From: a virus
Reading direction: 5' to 3' (one strand)
DNA: 42,335 nt
IMG/VR virus record: IMGVR_UViG_3300044673_000252
Span: 1 to 42,335 of that record
Of this stretch, positions 27,136 through 36,801 are shown piece by piece. Position 1 is the stretch's first letter. The number at the start of each line of letters is the position of its first letter. Made by a program: the position numbers and the translations under genes. The notes below the pieces were generated by a model that made no database searches, was not told where the DNA came from, and saw only the letters and a list, made by a program, of their open reading frames with translations.

Positions 27136-28047
27136 ATGGGAGAAGAACAAGCCGGGACAGTCACCGGGGAAGAGTCTGTTTCGTCACAGACTGAGGAAGA
27201 AACTCAAGCCTCAACCGAAGAGGTCGCCGCGTCTACCGAAATCGAAGGTAGCGACGAAGTTGTCGAAGGCGAAGGGACGGAAGAGCAGGATAAATCCTCA
27301 AAGCGTTTTCAAGAACTTGCCAACGCCAAGCGCGAACTCTCCGAGAAGTTGGAGAAACAAGACGCGCAAATCAAGGAGCTGGCGGCGAAGTTTGAGGAGC
27401 AGCAGAAGGCAAGTCAAGCGCCGGGGGCAATCGATGAAACAGCCCTCGCCAACTACCTGACGGATGCCGAGTTCCAGATTGAAACGCTCAAGGCAGAGGG
27501 CAAGATCCTCGACGCGAAACTGTTGCAGCGCAAGGTGGACAAACTCCTTGATGACGTCGAAGCGCATCGAGCCAAAGAAGCCGAATGGCGCAAGACGGCG
27601 ACCGCTAGCGAATTGCAGCAGTCGCAGACCGCCACAGCCTTAAAGGAGCTTGACGGGGCCGCAGAGTTTTTCAGGGAGGCGAAACATATCCCGAAAGACG
27701 TTTGGGAGAAAGGGGCCGACCAATGGGCCGAACTCCGCAAAACTGACCCCCTTCTTGACCGGCAGTATGCGGAAGTCTGGCAGCGCCAGGGTCCGGTAGC
27801 GGCGATTAATTTTGCCTATGACCACATCCAGAAGACGCAGACCGCCGAAGCTGAAAAGCTGAAGCTCGAAAAGGCCAACAAGGACAAAGGGAAAGGCGGC
27901 ATCCCCGGTGGGGGCGCAAGCGGACCCGGTAAGGGAATCGCTTCATGGGATCAACTCACCGGCCTCGGCACAAAAGTTATGGTTGAGTACAAGAAGAACA
28001 ACCCGAAACACTACCAAGAATTGCTCGACAAACACATGAGCAAGTAA
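27136..28047 (+). CDS. Scaffolding protein
   Basis: A 303-aa protein lying just before the capsid gene. It has an extremely acidic Glu/Ser/Thr-rich start (about residues 1-55), a long charged coiled-coil region (NAKRELSEKLEKQDAQIKELAAKF) and a Gly-rich linker (GIPGGGASGPGKG) before a short basic helix (YKKNNPKHYQELLDKHMSK) that may bind capsid. This composition and place are typical of phage scaffolds, which guide procapsid assembly and then leave. Confidence 0.8.
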   Translation: MGEEQAGTVTGEESVSSQTEEETQASTEEVAASTEIEGSDEVVEGEGTEEQDKSSKRFQELANAKRELSEKLEKQDAQIKELAAKFEEQQKASQAPGAIDETALANYLTDAEFQIETLKAEGKILDAKLLQRKVDKLLDDVEAHRAKEAEWRKTATASELQQSQTATALKELDGAAEFFREAKHIPKDVWEKGADQWAELRKTDPLLDRQYAEVWQRQGPVAAINFAYDHIQKTQTAEAEKLKLEKANKDKGKGGIPGGGASGPGKGIASWDQLTGLGTKVMVEYKKNNPKHYQELLDKHMSK

Positions 28048-28098
28048 TTATCCATCAACCCCCTTTTGCCGGAGAACACCGGCCAAGGAGTACACGTC

Positions 28099-29085
28099 AT
28101 GGCAGAAACCCGCATTGCGGATATCGTCGTTCCCGAAATCCTCTCGGACATGGTATCCGCCCAAATCTCCCCGTACATGGATTTCCTCCGCACCGGCATT
28201 GCTACCAAGGACTATGGGAATAAGGGGATTGACGAAGGTGGTTTGTTCGTCAAGGTTCCCTTCTACAACCAGTTGACCGGCACTTCTCAGCGCCTTACCG
28301 ATTCGACCAGCCTTGTGCCAGGGAAAATCAGCACCGCGACCGACGTCGGAGTCGTCGTCCATCGTGGTAACGCATGGGCATCCCGCGAACTGGCCACGAT
28401 CATCTCCGGAGACAACCCCCAGAAGGAAGTAGCAAAACAGGTTGCATCGTTCTGGGGCAAGGACATGACCAACGCCTGTATCTCCGTCCTCAATGGCGTC
28501 TTTGACGCTTCCGCAGGGACGCTTAAGGATACCCACCGGGTTAAGACCGGAGCTGATTCCTCGGCGGCTGTCATTGTTTCGGCTGGCGACATCGTAAAAG
28601 CAGCTTCTAAACTTGGCGACAAAATGACCGAGTTTGACGCTCTTGTCGTCCATTCCCTCGTCTACGCCGACATGCTCCGCGCAAAGCTCGTTTCTTTCCC
28701 GGCTCTCAACGACCCGAACAACGTGAGCCTTGCACAAAGTCCCGGTAAATTCCTCGGCCTTGACCTTATCGTCACCGACTATTGCCCCGTTGCCGGAACC
28801 GGAACTTATGCACTCTATACCTGCTACCTCATGAAAAAAGGCTGCATGTACCTGGGGATGCAAAAGAATATCATGACTGAGAACGACCGCGACATCCTGG
28901 CGCAGAAAGACATTCTCGCAACGACCGCCCATTTTGTGCCGCATTTGAAATTGGTCAAGTGGAACACCACGGACGACAACCCCGAATATACCAGCCTCGC
29001 CACCGCTGGCAACTGGCTCAACGTCGCCAACGACAACAAGTTTATCGGTGCAGTGGCTCTCGTCGTCAACGCCACCCAGAACTAA
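28099..29085 (+). CDS. Major capsid protein
   Basis: A 328-aa protein; AAGGAG lies 8 nt before ATG 28099, which I prefer to the ATG at 28066. The pattern ETRIADIVVPEILSDMVSAQISPYMDF, LFVKVPFYNQLTG and the long spine-helix region (NPQKEVAKQVASFWGKDMTNACISVLNGVFD) match common phage capsid proteins of HK97 fold. Position after the scaffold confirms. A hairpin follows in the gap. Confidence 0.85.
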   Translation: MAETRIADIVVPEILSDMVSAQISPYMDFLRTGIATKDYGNKGIDEGGLFVKVPFYNQLTGTSQRLTDSTSLVPGKISTATDVGVVVHRGNAWASRELATIISGDNPQKEVAKQVASFWGKDMTNACISVLNGVFDASAGTLKDTHRVKTGADSSAAVIVSAGDIVKAASKLGDKMTEFDALVVHSLVYADMLRAKLVSFPALNDPNNVSLAQSPGKFLGLDLIVTDYCPVAGTGTYALYTCYLMKKGCMYLGMQKNIMTENDRDILAQKDILATTAHFVPHLKLVKWNTTDDNPEYTSLATAGNWLNVANDNKFIGAVALVVNATQN

Positions 29086-29095
29086 AACCATCACA

Positions 29096-29119
29096 GGGGA
29101 GGTCTTAACGGGCCTCCCC
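29096..29119. other. Intercistronic hairpin after the capsid gene
   Basis: GGGGAGG (29096-29102) and CCTCCCC (29113-29119) form a perfect 7-bp GC-rich stem with a 10-nt loop, with no T tract after it. It may stabilise the capsid mRNA 3' end or partially reduce read-through. Confidence 0.55.
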
Positions 29120-29139
29120 GCTTCTAAAGGAGACACATC

Positions 29140-29445
29140 ATGACAGAGAGCTTTAAAGACGGCGGGCCGCACAACCCGATCCGCGTTTATACCAATACCG
29201 ACGTTGATCTTGCTCAAGTGGCGACCATCACCACCGCCGAGCAGGACATCACCATCACCGGCCTCGCGACGACTGACGTGCTTCTGCACGCATCGTGCAA
29301 CGCTCATACGGCAGGGCTTGGCTACGGGAATGCTCGCATCAAAGCCGCCAACACCCTCGCCGTTCAGATTACCAACCCGACCGCAGGGGCACTGACCCCG
29401 GCTGCCAATGCGACATGGACTGTCGCGGTCATCAAAGGCGCTTAG
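29140..29445 (+). CDS. Hypothetical head-associated protein
   Basis: A 101-aa beta-rich, Thr/Ala-rich protein after AAAGGAGA (DVDLAQVATITTAEQDITITGLAT ... LTPAANATWTVAVIKGA). It follows the capsid gene and may be a head decoration or fibre-like protein. No family is named. Confidence 0.55.
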   Translation: MTESFKDGGPHNPIRVYTNTDVDLAQVATITTAEQDITITGLATTDVLLHASCNAHTAGLGYGNARIKAANTLAVQITNPTAGALTPAANATWTVAVIKGA

Positions 29446-29448
29446 CCG

Positions 29449-29601
29449 ATGGGCTTTCCTCTGACATGGCAGAGACGCGACCAGGAGAGGGGGGCAGAAA
29501 TGCCCCCTGAACCGGCCAACCCGCTGAAATGCGCTTGCGGATTCGTGGCGAAGAATGCAGCCGGCCTCGCCGCCCATAAAAGGAAAACGAGATGCCCATA
29601 G
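29449..29601 (+). CDS. Small zinc-finger protein in the head-tail operon
   Basis: A 50-aa frame starting 3 nt after the previous stop. ATG 29500 (33 aa) has a stronger purine-rich site (AGGAGAGGGGGG) and may be the true start. The core CACGFVAKNAAGLAAHKRKTRC is a C2HC-like zinc finger of a type met in several phage structural regions. Its stop overlaps the next gene by 10 nt. Confidence 0.55.
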   Translation: MGFPLTWQRRDQERGAEMPPEPANPLKCACGFVAKNAAGLAAHKRKTRCP

Positions 29602-30245
29602 TCGTTGAGACAATCGCCGCCCCTTTGGGGGATGGATTGAGCGGGAAAGACATCTTGGACGCGGTTTCTTCGCATATCCAAGACAAGTCAACGACCATGC
29701 GCGGTCTTTTGGCGTTGTGGCTGAACACGCTCTTTCAAAAGGCACTCAACGAACGGGAATGGCAATTCCTTTTCACCACGATTTCCACGGAGATTGAGAA
29801 CAACCGAATTATCAAACCTTCCGACTTTGGACGCTTGGAATACGCCAAGGGGAGCGGGTGGTTTTTGGAACCGAAGAACCGAATGACGGGACGGGAAGTC
29901 TACGACGCCACAGACGAGAGCGCAAACAACCCGACGCCGGTAGGATTCGAGGAGACGCAGACCAGTCTTAACCTTATCCCTGGTGCATCAGGTACGGCTA
30001 CGCTTCGTTATGTGCGGCTTATCCCCGCTGCGTCGGATACGACAACGCGCACGGCCTGGCCGTGGTCATTCCTCCCCCTCTTTGAACGGTCCCTCTTGTC
30101 GGTCTATTACGAATACGACGCCGATGCAAGAGGGGTTCTTTCGCTTCAACTCGACACTGCGGAACTTGACCGGCTGAAGTATCAAGACAATTTACTTCGG
30201 CCCATTCCGAAGCGGTCTAACCGTGGATACGTGAGGAACCGGTGA
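29592..30245 (+). CDS. Head-tail connector-like protein
   Basis: A 217-aa protein. Content such as KSTTMRGLLALWLNTLFQKALNEREWQFLF and DRLKYQDNLLRPIPKRSNRGYVRNR suggests a mostly helical connector or tail accessory factor. It stands between capsid and the propeller-like tail protein, the place of P22 gp4/T7 gp11-type proteins. I could not confirm a family by motif. Confidence 0.6.
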   Translation: MPIVVETIAAPLGDGLSGKDILDAVSSHIQDKSTTMRGLLALWLNTLFQKALNEREWQFLFTTISTEIENNRIIKPSDFGRLEYAKGSGWFLEPKNRMTGREVYDATDESANNPTPVGFEETQTSLNLIPGASGTATLRYVRLIPAASDTTTRTAWPWSFLPLFERSLLSVYYEYDADARGVLSLQLDTAELDRLKYQDNLLRPIPKRSNRGYVRNR

Positions 30246-31672
30246 TTACCAACCGGCAATCAGACTTCTCCGGTGGTGAGAACCGTAAACTTCTCCCTGA
30301 GTTTATCAAGGCGAATCAACTGACTCTCGCGCAAAATTGTGTGATGACGGCAGAAGGTTTGATTGAGACTCGGCAGGGGAAGGTAAAGGTCAATACAGAC
30401 TCACTCGGCGCAGGGAATGTCTTATCGGCTGTCAGATGGGCGAAAGAGAACGGGACGAAGTATCTAGTCGTCCAACACGGAACGAGCCTCTTTGGGGTCA
30501 CGTGGGACGGCTCCACCCCTTTTGCCTCGTTTGGAACGGCAATCAAGACCGGACTAACCGCAGGCGCAAAACTCCGCTACGTTGTCTGGAAGGACAACCT
30601 GATTTGTTACAACTCCGCAGACGTGGCCTTTCGATGGGACGGAACCACGGTAACGAATCTTGCCGGCTCTCCCCCGAAATTCATTCACCTTGTCTTGTAC
30701 GGCGGGAGACTTTGGGGAATCGATGTAGCAACGGGTTATATCCGCTTCTCTGGTCTGGAAACTTACGACACGTGGGACGCGCTCGACCTGTTGACGGCAA
30801 GAAGCGGCGACGGCGACAAACTGACCGCGCTTATTCCCGTCTCTGGTGGTCTTCTGGCGTGCAAGACTAAAAACATTTTTCCGATCTACGGGACCAACCG
30901 CTTTGACGTGTCGATGGGAGAGGCTATTACGGGAATCGGCTGTATGTCGGCAGACGCCGCCCTGACCGGAATCGTCATGGGTGCGGATAACTGGTATTTG
31001 GCGGGTCTGTCGGCTGTAACACCCTTCCCCGAAACGCACACGCCGTTATTGACAAATCTCACCTTTGCCCAGAAGCAAGCCGTGTTTTCGGCTTACCAGT
31101 CAAGGGACCGCCGCGCCCTTTACCACCTCCCGACCGGAGAGACGGTAGTGATTGATGGCAAGCGCAACGCTATCACCACATGGAAGGGCTTGGCTGCAAC
31201 CTGCTTTGCCATGGATGATTCTGTCGGTGATGACGGGCGGCTGTTGATGGGTGGTACGGATGGGCACGTTTACATGCTCAGCGGGACCGATGACAGCGGC
31301 ACATCGATTGAGACTTATATCAAACTCCCCTACAGCGACCACGGCACCGGACTTGACAAAGAGTGGCGCGTCTTCTGGCCGAAGGTCGATATTCTCGACT
31401 CTGGCGATTATGAGATTTTCCTTCGCTATGACGTGGATTATGCCTCAGTCAAAGGGCAAGACACTTTTACCGGCTCACTCCCTGACTATCTAGAATGGGG
31501 GGAAGAAGATTGGGGATCTGCGGCATGGGGCACCGGAACAAATAGCATTGAAACACCCTACTGGATGCACGGTGTCAGAGGTGAGTATGTAAGTTTTGAA
31601 ATCCGCACGAATCAGCGCATACGCTTTAGAGGATATGAAAGCCGCTACAACGTGGCAGGGAGAAAGAGCTGA
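30242..31672 (+). CDS. Beta-propeller-like tail/DNA-stabilisation protein, GTG start
   Basis: A 476-aa protein starting at GTG 30242, overlapping the previous stop (GTGA). It opens TNRQSDFSGGENRKLLPEFIKANQL, an opening shared with podovirus tail proteins of the gp10 (packaged-DNA stabilisation) type, and then has repeated blades with Trp-Asp/Gly pairs (LFGVTWDGSTPFASFG, AFRWDGTTVTNLAGSPP). It probably forms the upper tail that closes the portal after packaging. Confidence 0.75.
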   Translation: MITNRQSDFSGGENRKLLPEFIKANQLTLAQNCVMTAEGLIETRQGKVKVNTDSLGAGNVLSAVRWAKENGTKYLVVQHGTSLFGVTWDGSTPFASFGTAIKTGLTAGAKLRYVVWKDNLICYNSADVAFRWDGTTVTNLAGSPPKFIHLVLYGGRLWGIDVATGYIRFSGLETYDTWDALDLLTARSGDGDKLTALIPVSGGLLACKTKNIFPIYGTNRFDVSMGEAITGIGCMSADAALTGIVMGADNWYLAGLSAVTPFPETHTPLLTNLTFAQKQAVFSAYQSRDRRALYHLPTGETVVIDGKRNAITTWKGLAATCFAMDDSVGDDGRLLMGGTDGHVYMLSGTDDSGTSIETYIKLPYSDHGTGLDKEWRVFWPKVDILDSGDYEIFLRYDVDYASVKGQDTFTGSLPDYLEWGEEDWGSAAWGTGTNSIETPYWMHGVRGEYVSFEIRTNQRIRFRGYESRYNVAGRKS

Positions 31673-32454
31673 TGGGAATCGTCAAGCCGACAAAGGCGTT
31701 TACTTTTGTTAATGGTCCAGGTAGCACCGCTGACGGGACTGAAGTGAATGAGAACTTTGACCGACTCTATTCCAAGGTAGGGGAAGTCATTGACGCACTC
31801 AACAACGCATCAGGTACGAAGGCGAATCTTGACACGCGCCTTGACGTTGCCTTGAATGATGATGGGACACCCCGCACAGGGGTAACGGCTGGCGGAGAAT
31901 GGATTAACCCTGCACTGACGACGACTTACGTTTCCTCCACACAATTTACCTGTTCAGGCGGAAATCATACCGACATTTATTTGACGGGGAGACGTCTTAA
32001 AATCGGTCTGGCGGCATCCACGGTTTACAGCGAGGTGGTTACATCATCTTATAGCGGTGGGATCACGACCATCACTATTCTAGACGATGTTTTAACGAAT
32101 CCACTAACCAGTATTGAGCATGGGCACCACAAACCGTACTCATCTGGTCAAAGTTCCCTGCCCAACACTCCGCTGCTCACAAAGGTCATCAGCGATTGGC
32201 AGTGGATAATGTATGAGGACGGAACATGCGCTGTTAATCATGGTCTGGACGGGTCAAAAATACAAGCCGTCTCGGTCACAATTGATAGTGACGATGGGTT
32301 GACTCATACTCCTTTAACTGCGAACAACCAAGGGTCTTTCGCTTGGGGCGCGGTAGACATACAAATGTCGCGAGTGGGTGGCGGATATTTCGACAGTTCC
32401 GACTACTCAGGAACTGGGAACCGTGGGAAAATTGTTATCTGGTACGAGAATTAA
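31672..32454 (+). CDS. Tail fibre-like or tail accessory protein
   Basis: A 260-aa protein starting on the stop of the previous gene. The N-terminal part (KAFTFVNGPGSTADGTEVNENFDRLY) resembles openings of phage fibre and needle proteins, followed by a beta-rich body (TTTYVSSTQFTCSGG ... GGITTITILDD). It is likely a virion component of the tail tip. Confidence 0.65.
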   Translation: MGIVKPTKAFTFVNGPGSTADGTEVNENFDRLYSKVGEVIDALNNASGTKANLDTRLDVALNDDGTPRTGVTAGGEWINPALTTTYVSSTQFTCSGGNHTDIYLTGRRLKIGLAASTVYSEVVTSSYSGGITTITILDDVLTNPLTSIEHGHHKPYSSGQSSLPNTPLLTKVISDWQWIMYEDGTCAVNHGLDGSKIQAVSVTIDSDDGLTHTPLTANNQGSFAWGAVDIQMSRVGGGYFDSSDYSGTGNRGKIVIWYEN

Positions 32455-32646
32455 ATGAAGAAACTTGGCACATTCCCTGATCTTCTCGATAGACAAATAT
32501 CAGAAATCGTCCAATGGGCAAAACGTCCTTTGCTTGATGCTGGCATCAACGTTAGAACGCCGGACGGCACAAAGGTTTTCAGGCTTGCCGTTGACAACAC
32601 AGGGACGATTACATCAACAAACGTGTCGGCAGAGTATGGACTTTGA
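32455..32646 (+). CDS. Small tail-module protein
   Basis: A 63-aa protein starting directly after the previous stop (KKLGTFPDLLDRQISEIVQW ...). It ends with a beta segment (FRLAVDNTGTITSTNVSAEYGL). It overlaps the following gene by 11 nt. Function is unknown. Confidence 0.6.
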   Translation: MKKLGTFPDLLDRQISEIVQWAKRPLLDAGINVRTPDGTKVFRLAVDNTGTITSTNVSAEYGL

Positions 32647-33052
32647 ACAGGCCGATAAACTTTGCACCCGAATTATTGACTTTTCCGTCGAGCAGGGCGG
32701 CCCATACCCCGATATGGATAAAGGCTACTTGCAATGGGTTATCCTTTCGGCGCTCGGGTCAAGTCAGTTCGTTATCAAGATCGACCGGCAGGGAATCAGA
32801 TACTTTGCTTGCTGGTGGTGGATGAATCAAGAGGCTTTAGACGATTTCCATGCTACCAGAGAAATTCCCCGCTCCATTGATTGCGGAAATCTTCTTTATG
32901 TGGCGGAAGTCATATCCAGAGGCGTTAAGAATGATGCAAGAGAAATGATCCGAAGAATTAGAAAGTCTTGCGAATTATTCACAATTAAGGCATATTGGCA
33001 TCAACCCCATAGAGCAAGCAGACTTTGTTCGTGGAAGGAGTTAAAAGCATGA
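32636..33052 (+). CDS. Possible acyltransferase-fold protein in the tail module
   Basis: A 138-aa protein starting at ATG 32636 within the previous gene. The middle part (GIRYFACWWWMNQEALDDFHATREIP, CGNLLYVAEVISRG, REMIRRIRKSC) and the late YWHQPHRASRLCSWKEL recall GNAT/HlyC-like acyltransferase folds found in phage structural regions. The match is by pattern only; catalytic residues cannot be fixed. Such proteins may modify virion parts or act on the host. Confidence 0.5.
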   Translation: MDFEQADKLCTRIIDFSVEQGGPYPDMDKGYLQWVILSALGSSQFVIKIDRQGIRYFACWWWMNQEALDDFHATREIPRSIDCGNLLYVAEVISRGVKNDAREMIRRIRKSCELFTIKAYWHQPHRASRLCSWKELKA

Positions 33053-33843
33053 GCGGTGGGAAATCAGGCGGCAGCACTTCGGCTCCATTGACCGGGAAAC
33101 AGCGCAACGACGCTTTTAACTTTGGCATTGGCACGATTAATCAAGGTCTGACCGGCGAAGAGTACCGACCGAAGAAGACTATCAATATCTACGGAAAAGA
33201 GTACGTCACCGACCCCGGAAGCGGTACGCCTCAAATCAATATGCCGACCTACACCCCTTCAACCTATACAGCCGGCACCTACACCGCAGCACCCGAAGCC
33301 AAAACGCTATCCAGTGGAGACTACGCCGCCCTCGAAAAGAGCATCGTTGATTCACGGTGGGCGCCGATCAAACGCTACGAAGACTTACAGCGCACCCGAA
33401 CCGACGAAGACTTGAGCAAGCGCGGTATCTGGTCCTCTGGCGTGGCGACACAGGCACAGGGAGACGTAACCGACACATTCGCCCCACAGTATGCCGCAGC
33501 AGGCGCAGACGCCGCCACACAGCGTTACGGACTGCAAGCGAATGAGCTGCAAGGTCTGAATTCCTACAACGCCAACGAAGCGCTTAGACGGACCGGATTC
33601 GACACCAACGAAGCCGCACGCCGTACCGGATTTGACGCCAACAACGCCAACCAGGTGTATCAGTCTCAGTGGGCGCCGTATGACTTCATGCGCAACCTTT
33701 ACAACGGGACTGCGGGAAATACGACCACCACGACTAACCCCGAACAGAACAAGTGGGGAACGGCATTAGGGGCGGGCGCTGGTTTCATGCTTGGCGGTCC
33801 GGCTGGCGTCATCCCCGGCGCAACCATAGGAGGGTGGTTCTAA
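33049..33843 (+). CDS. Internal virion/ejection protein (first of three)
   Basis: A 264-aa protein coupled by ATGA. It has a low-complexity Gly/Ser start, a Thr/Tyr/Pro-rich part (MPTYTPSTYTAGTYTAAPEA), a short internal repeat (ALRRTGFDTNEAARRTGFDAN) and a Gly-rich hydrophobic end (GAGAGFMLGGPAGVIPGATIGG) that could enter membranes. This composition and position are typical of podovirus ejection proteins. Confidence 0.7.
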   Translation: MSGGKSGGSTSAPLTGKQRNDAFNFGIGTINQGLTGEEYRPKKTINIYGKEYVTDPGSGTPQINMPTYTPSTYTAGTYTAAPEAKTLSSGDYAALEKSIVDSRWAPIKRYEDLQRTRTDEDLSKRGIWSSGVATQAQGDVTDTFAPQYAAAGADAATQRYGLQANELQGLNSYNANEALRRTGFDTNEAARRTGFDANNANQVYQSQWAPYDFMRNLYNGTAGNTTTTTNPEQNKWGTALGAGAGFMLGGPAGVIPGATIGGWF

Positions 33844-35219
33844 TGGCACAAACTGACCGTCTCAACCTCCTTAATCAATTTGCCCTCGTTGCCGATCCCC
33901 GCTATGCGAACGTGATGAACGCACAACGGCTACAGGAAGAGCAGTTAAAGAAGCAACAAGAGGACAAAGCCCTTTCAGACTTCATCCGTCAGCGCAATCC
34001 GAACCTTCCCGAAGGCGTCTCTGCTCCATCTCTCATAGCAATGAGCGAGTTCGACCGCGCCAACAAAGCGCAACAGGAGCAGGAAGGTTTGCAGAGGTTT
34101 ATGACCAATGCCGCACCACTCTACGGTCCGTCAAAGATACCGGGACAAGAAGGCCGTTTACCGGGACGTACCGAAGCGCGGCAGGACTTGCTGGCCTATG
34201 GGCAGGACCAGGGTATCCGGCCTGACTTGATTGATAAAGCGGGGGTATCGCTAGAGTCATTTCTCAAGCCGAAAGATCAAATTGAAAACTATGGCGGCAT
34301 TCCCTATATAAAGAACGATGAAAACGGGAGTGTTAAGGTAGCAGAAGGATTTGTTCAAACACCGGCCAAGTATGAAGAACGCGATTTTCCGCTTGCGGGG
34401 AACATGATACAGAAGCAGGAAAGAACGCCAGAAGGGTGGAAAAATGTAGGCGCCCCAATGTCTAAATTTAGCCCCGGAGTAGGGGCGTCAGCCGGAGGGA
34501 CCGCAAACGATTACTCACAATGGACGCCGGAAGAAAAGGTCTGGTGGTTTGAAAACCTTAAAGCGACCGGCCAAAAGCCCGACCTCGGAGCAGGGGGAGC
34601 ATCATCGAAAGCCCGTCAGCAGTTCACCCGCGACTATGCCGAGTGGAACAGGAAACAGGGAGTGACAGGTGAACAGGCTATTATCGCCGGAGAAGCGTTT
34701 AAAACTGATACCAAGGCGCTGAATGCCTCTATCGTCCAGCAACAGAAGCAACTCGGATCGATGGGTTCTTTTGTCAAGAATATGGATTCTCAAATTGCCA
34801 AAGTCGGGGAGTTGTCAAAAAAAATCTCTACTTTCGACACTCGTTTGTTGAACATGCCTTTACGCGCTGTGAGAGGTCGGATTGTCGGATCTCCGCAACA
34901 GGCTAAATATGATATGTACCTTGCCGAGATAGAGAGCGAAATTGGAAAACTTGCCACAGGGGCAGCGGGGAGCGTATCTGAACTGTCCGTAGGCGCTCAA
35001 GAGAAGTGGGCGAAAATCCACGACAAGAACCTTTCGATTAACGATATGCTCCAACTATTGCAGGAGACAAGCGCAGCCGGTAAGTTGCGTATGAAGTCCG
35101 TCAATGACCAACTTCAAGAGACGCGGGACGCCATGAAGAACAGGGGAAAAGTGAAAGACCAATCCCACGTCTCCACCCTCACCGACGCCGAATTGTTGAA
35201 ACAACTTGGGGGCCAATAA
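33843..35219 (+). CDS. Internal virion/ejection protein (second of three)
   Basis: A 458-aa protein that begins on the previous stop (TAATG). It is Gln/Lys/Ala-rich and helical (RLQEEQLKKQQEDKALSDFI), with a long middle of mixed character and helical C-terminal segments (NDMLQLLQETSAAGKLRMKSV). Likely carried in the capsid and injected with DNA to help it cross the envelope. Confidence 0.7.
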   Translation: MAQTDRLNLLNQFALVADPRYANVMNAQRLQEEQLKKQQEDKALSDFIRQRNPNLPEGVSAPSLIAMSEFDRANKAQQEQEGLQRFMTNAAPLYGPSKIPGQEGRLPGRTEARQDLLAYGQDQGIRPDLIDKAGVSLESFLKPKDQIENYGGIPYIKNDENGSVKVAEGFVQTPAKYEERDFPLAGNMIQKQERTPEGWKNVGAPMSKFSPGVGASAGGTANDYSQWTPEEKVWWFENLKATGQKPDLGAGGASSKARQQFTRDYAEWNRKQGVTGEQAIIAGEAFKTDTKALNASIVQQQKQLGSMGSFVKNMDSQIAKVGELSKKISTFDTRLLNMPLRAVRGRIVGSPQQAKYDMYLAEIESEIGKLATGAAGSVSELSVGAQEKWAKIHDKNLSINDMLQLLQETSAAGKLRMKSVNDQLQETRDAMKNRGKVKDQSHVSTLTDAELLKQLGGQ

Positions 35220-36670
35220 TGGCCGATCAAATTGAACTCTTGAAGGAAGCCAACCGGCGCGGGATATTGCCGGAAAGCAAGCGTGCTTTGTTTGATGAGG
35301 CAGTGAAACGCGGACTTATCACTCTTGACGCTCCGGCTACTCCTGACAAGTCGCAAACTTCCCCCCCCGAACAACCGTTATCAGCTGGAGACGTTGTTAT
35401 CGGCGCGGTGACAAACCTTCTCCCCTCAACGGGCCGAGTTATCAAAGATACGGCGAATGCCATAGCCCACCCTATCGACACCGCTAAAAGCCTTTACAAT
35501 TTGGCAGGGAGCGCCGCTGACTTAATCATCCCCGGCGAAAATGGGAACGAGGGCATAGCGCGGGGGGTGGGTGACTTTTTTAAAAACCGCTATGGCGGAG
35601 TGGAGAACATCAAGAAAACCATTGCAAGTGATCCTGCCGGCGCTGCGATGGACGTTTCCGCCCTCTTGACTGGCGGTGGCTCATTGGCAGCAAAGGCTCC
35701 CAGTTACGCCGGTAAAATAGGAGAGGTCCTCAAGGTCGCAGGACAATCCATCGACCCGATTAACGCCGCCATGAAGGGCGCGTCTTTTTCCAAGGCCGGA
35801 GTGGTTAAAGCCGTTCCTGATTTTATCAAGGGCGCACTCTCCCCCGAAGGCCTTTACGAATCGGCGATGAAATTCAGCAATAACCCGAACGTGCTATCTC
35901 CAATTGACCGCCGCAGAGCCATACAGACCGGATTGCAAGAGCGCATGTTGCCGAACGAGGAAAGTTATACCCGCCTTTGGGAGCAAGTAAGAGACAACAA
36001 GGCCAAAGTCAACAAGTTCATCCAAGAAGGGACATCAGAGGGAAAGACTGTTGAAACGGCATCGGTTACAAGGATGCTTGAACCTCTGGAAAAGCGTGCT
36101 TCCCTTGTCGAACAATTCAACCCTGAATTTGCACAAGTATTGCAAGAAGCCCGATCCAATATTGAAAATTACGGCGCAGAAATCCCCGTAGCCAACGCGC
36201 AAGCTCTTAAAGAAACGTTGCAGGATATGTCCAAATTCGGAACAGACGACCGCAGCCGTTTTGCTGTCGCGGCCAACAAAGCATTAGGTCGAGGATTACG
36301 GGTGCAACTAGAATCCGTCTTCCCCGATCTGAAAGCCGTCAATCGCAGTTCATCCGACCTTCTGACCCTTGAAAATGAACTCGCTAAGGCAACTGGGCGC
36401 ATCGGCAACAGGGACTTAGTAGGCTTGGGGATGAAGGTTGCGTTAGGTGGAACCGCTGACGTGTCAAAGGGGGCGGGTATTTTATCCAGCCTTATCGACA
36501 TTCCGAGTATAAAATCACGCCTTGCCATCATGCTTTACCACCAAAAGACAGGGACGAAACTCCCGATTTCTCAGTGGCGGAAAGCCGCTAACGTAGTATT
36601 CAGCCAACCTGCACGACAAGCCGAGTTCCAATCTGGACGGATAGAAGGCGAATCGCAAATTCAACCTTAA
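35219..36670 (+). CDS. Internal virion/ejection protein (third of three)
   Basis: A 483-aa protein overlapping the previous gene by one base. It has a basic helical start, hydrophobic Ala/Gly segments (SAADLIIPGENG, GAAMDVSALLTGGGSLAAKA) and long helices in the second half. The set of three proteins resembles the P22 gp7/gp20/gp16 or T7 gp14/15/16 trios in role, though I see no sequence identity. Confidence 0.7.
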   Translation: MADQIELLKEANRRGILPESKRALFDEAVKRGLITLDAPATPDKSQTSPPEQPLSAGDVVIGAVTNLLPSTGRVIKDTANAIAHPIDTAKSLYNLAGSAADLIIPGENGNEGIARGVGDFFKNRYGGVENIKKTIASDPAGAAMDVSALLTGGGSLAAKAPSYAGKIGEVLKVAGQSIDPINAAMKGASFSKAGVVKAVPDFIKGALSPEGLYESAMKFSNNPNVLSPIDRRRAIQTGLQERMLPNEESYTRLWEQVRDNKAKVNKFIQEGTSEGKTVETASVTRMLEPLEKRASLVEQFNPEFAQVLQEARSNIENYGAEIPVANAQALKETLQDMSKFGTDDRSRFAVAANKALGRGLRVQLESVFPDLKAVNRSSSDLLTLENELAKATGRIGNRDLVGLGMKVALGGTADVSKGAGILSSLIDIPSIKSRLAIMLYHQKTGTKLPISQWRKAANVVFSQPARQAEFQSGRIEGESQIQP

Positions 36671-36684
36671 CAGGAGAAACAGCC

Positions 36685-36789
36685 ATGATGAAGCGCCCGA
36701 CCAAAGCCGGAAAAGACATGAAAGAAGCCCCGAAAAAAGGCGGGAAGATGCCGATGATGCCGAGTCATAAAACCGGCAAGAAGTGCTAG
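36685..36789 (+). CDS. Tiny Lys/Met-rich protein
   Basis: A 34-aa peptide with CAGGAGAAAC before ATG 36685 (ATG 36688 also possible). It is Lys-, Met- and Pro-rich (MMKRPTKAGKDMKEAPKKGG, MPMMPSHKTGKKC). Its charge suggests DNA or capsid binding; a minor internal head protein is possible. The strong ribosome site supports translation. Confidence 0.55.
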   Translation: MMKRPTKAGKDMKEAPKKGGKMPMMPSHKTGKKC

Positions 36790-36801
36790 AAGGGGGCGTC
36801 G

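Noticed and set aside
29204-29510. Alternative + frames over the post-capsid gene (63 and 71 aa)
   Set aside because: They overlap the 101-aa gene at 29140, lack ribosome sites, and look like frame-shifted shadows.
28048-29745. A 565-codon open frame on the - strand opposite the capsid gene
   Set aside because: It is antisense to genes with clear ribosome sites and family features, its protein looks non-native (many Cys, Arg, His, Gly), and it results from codon bias of the + strand genes.
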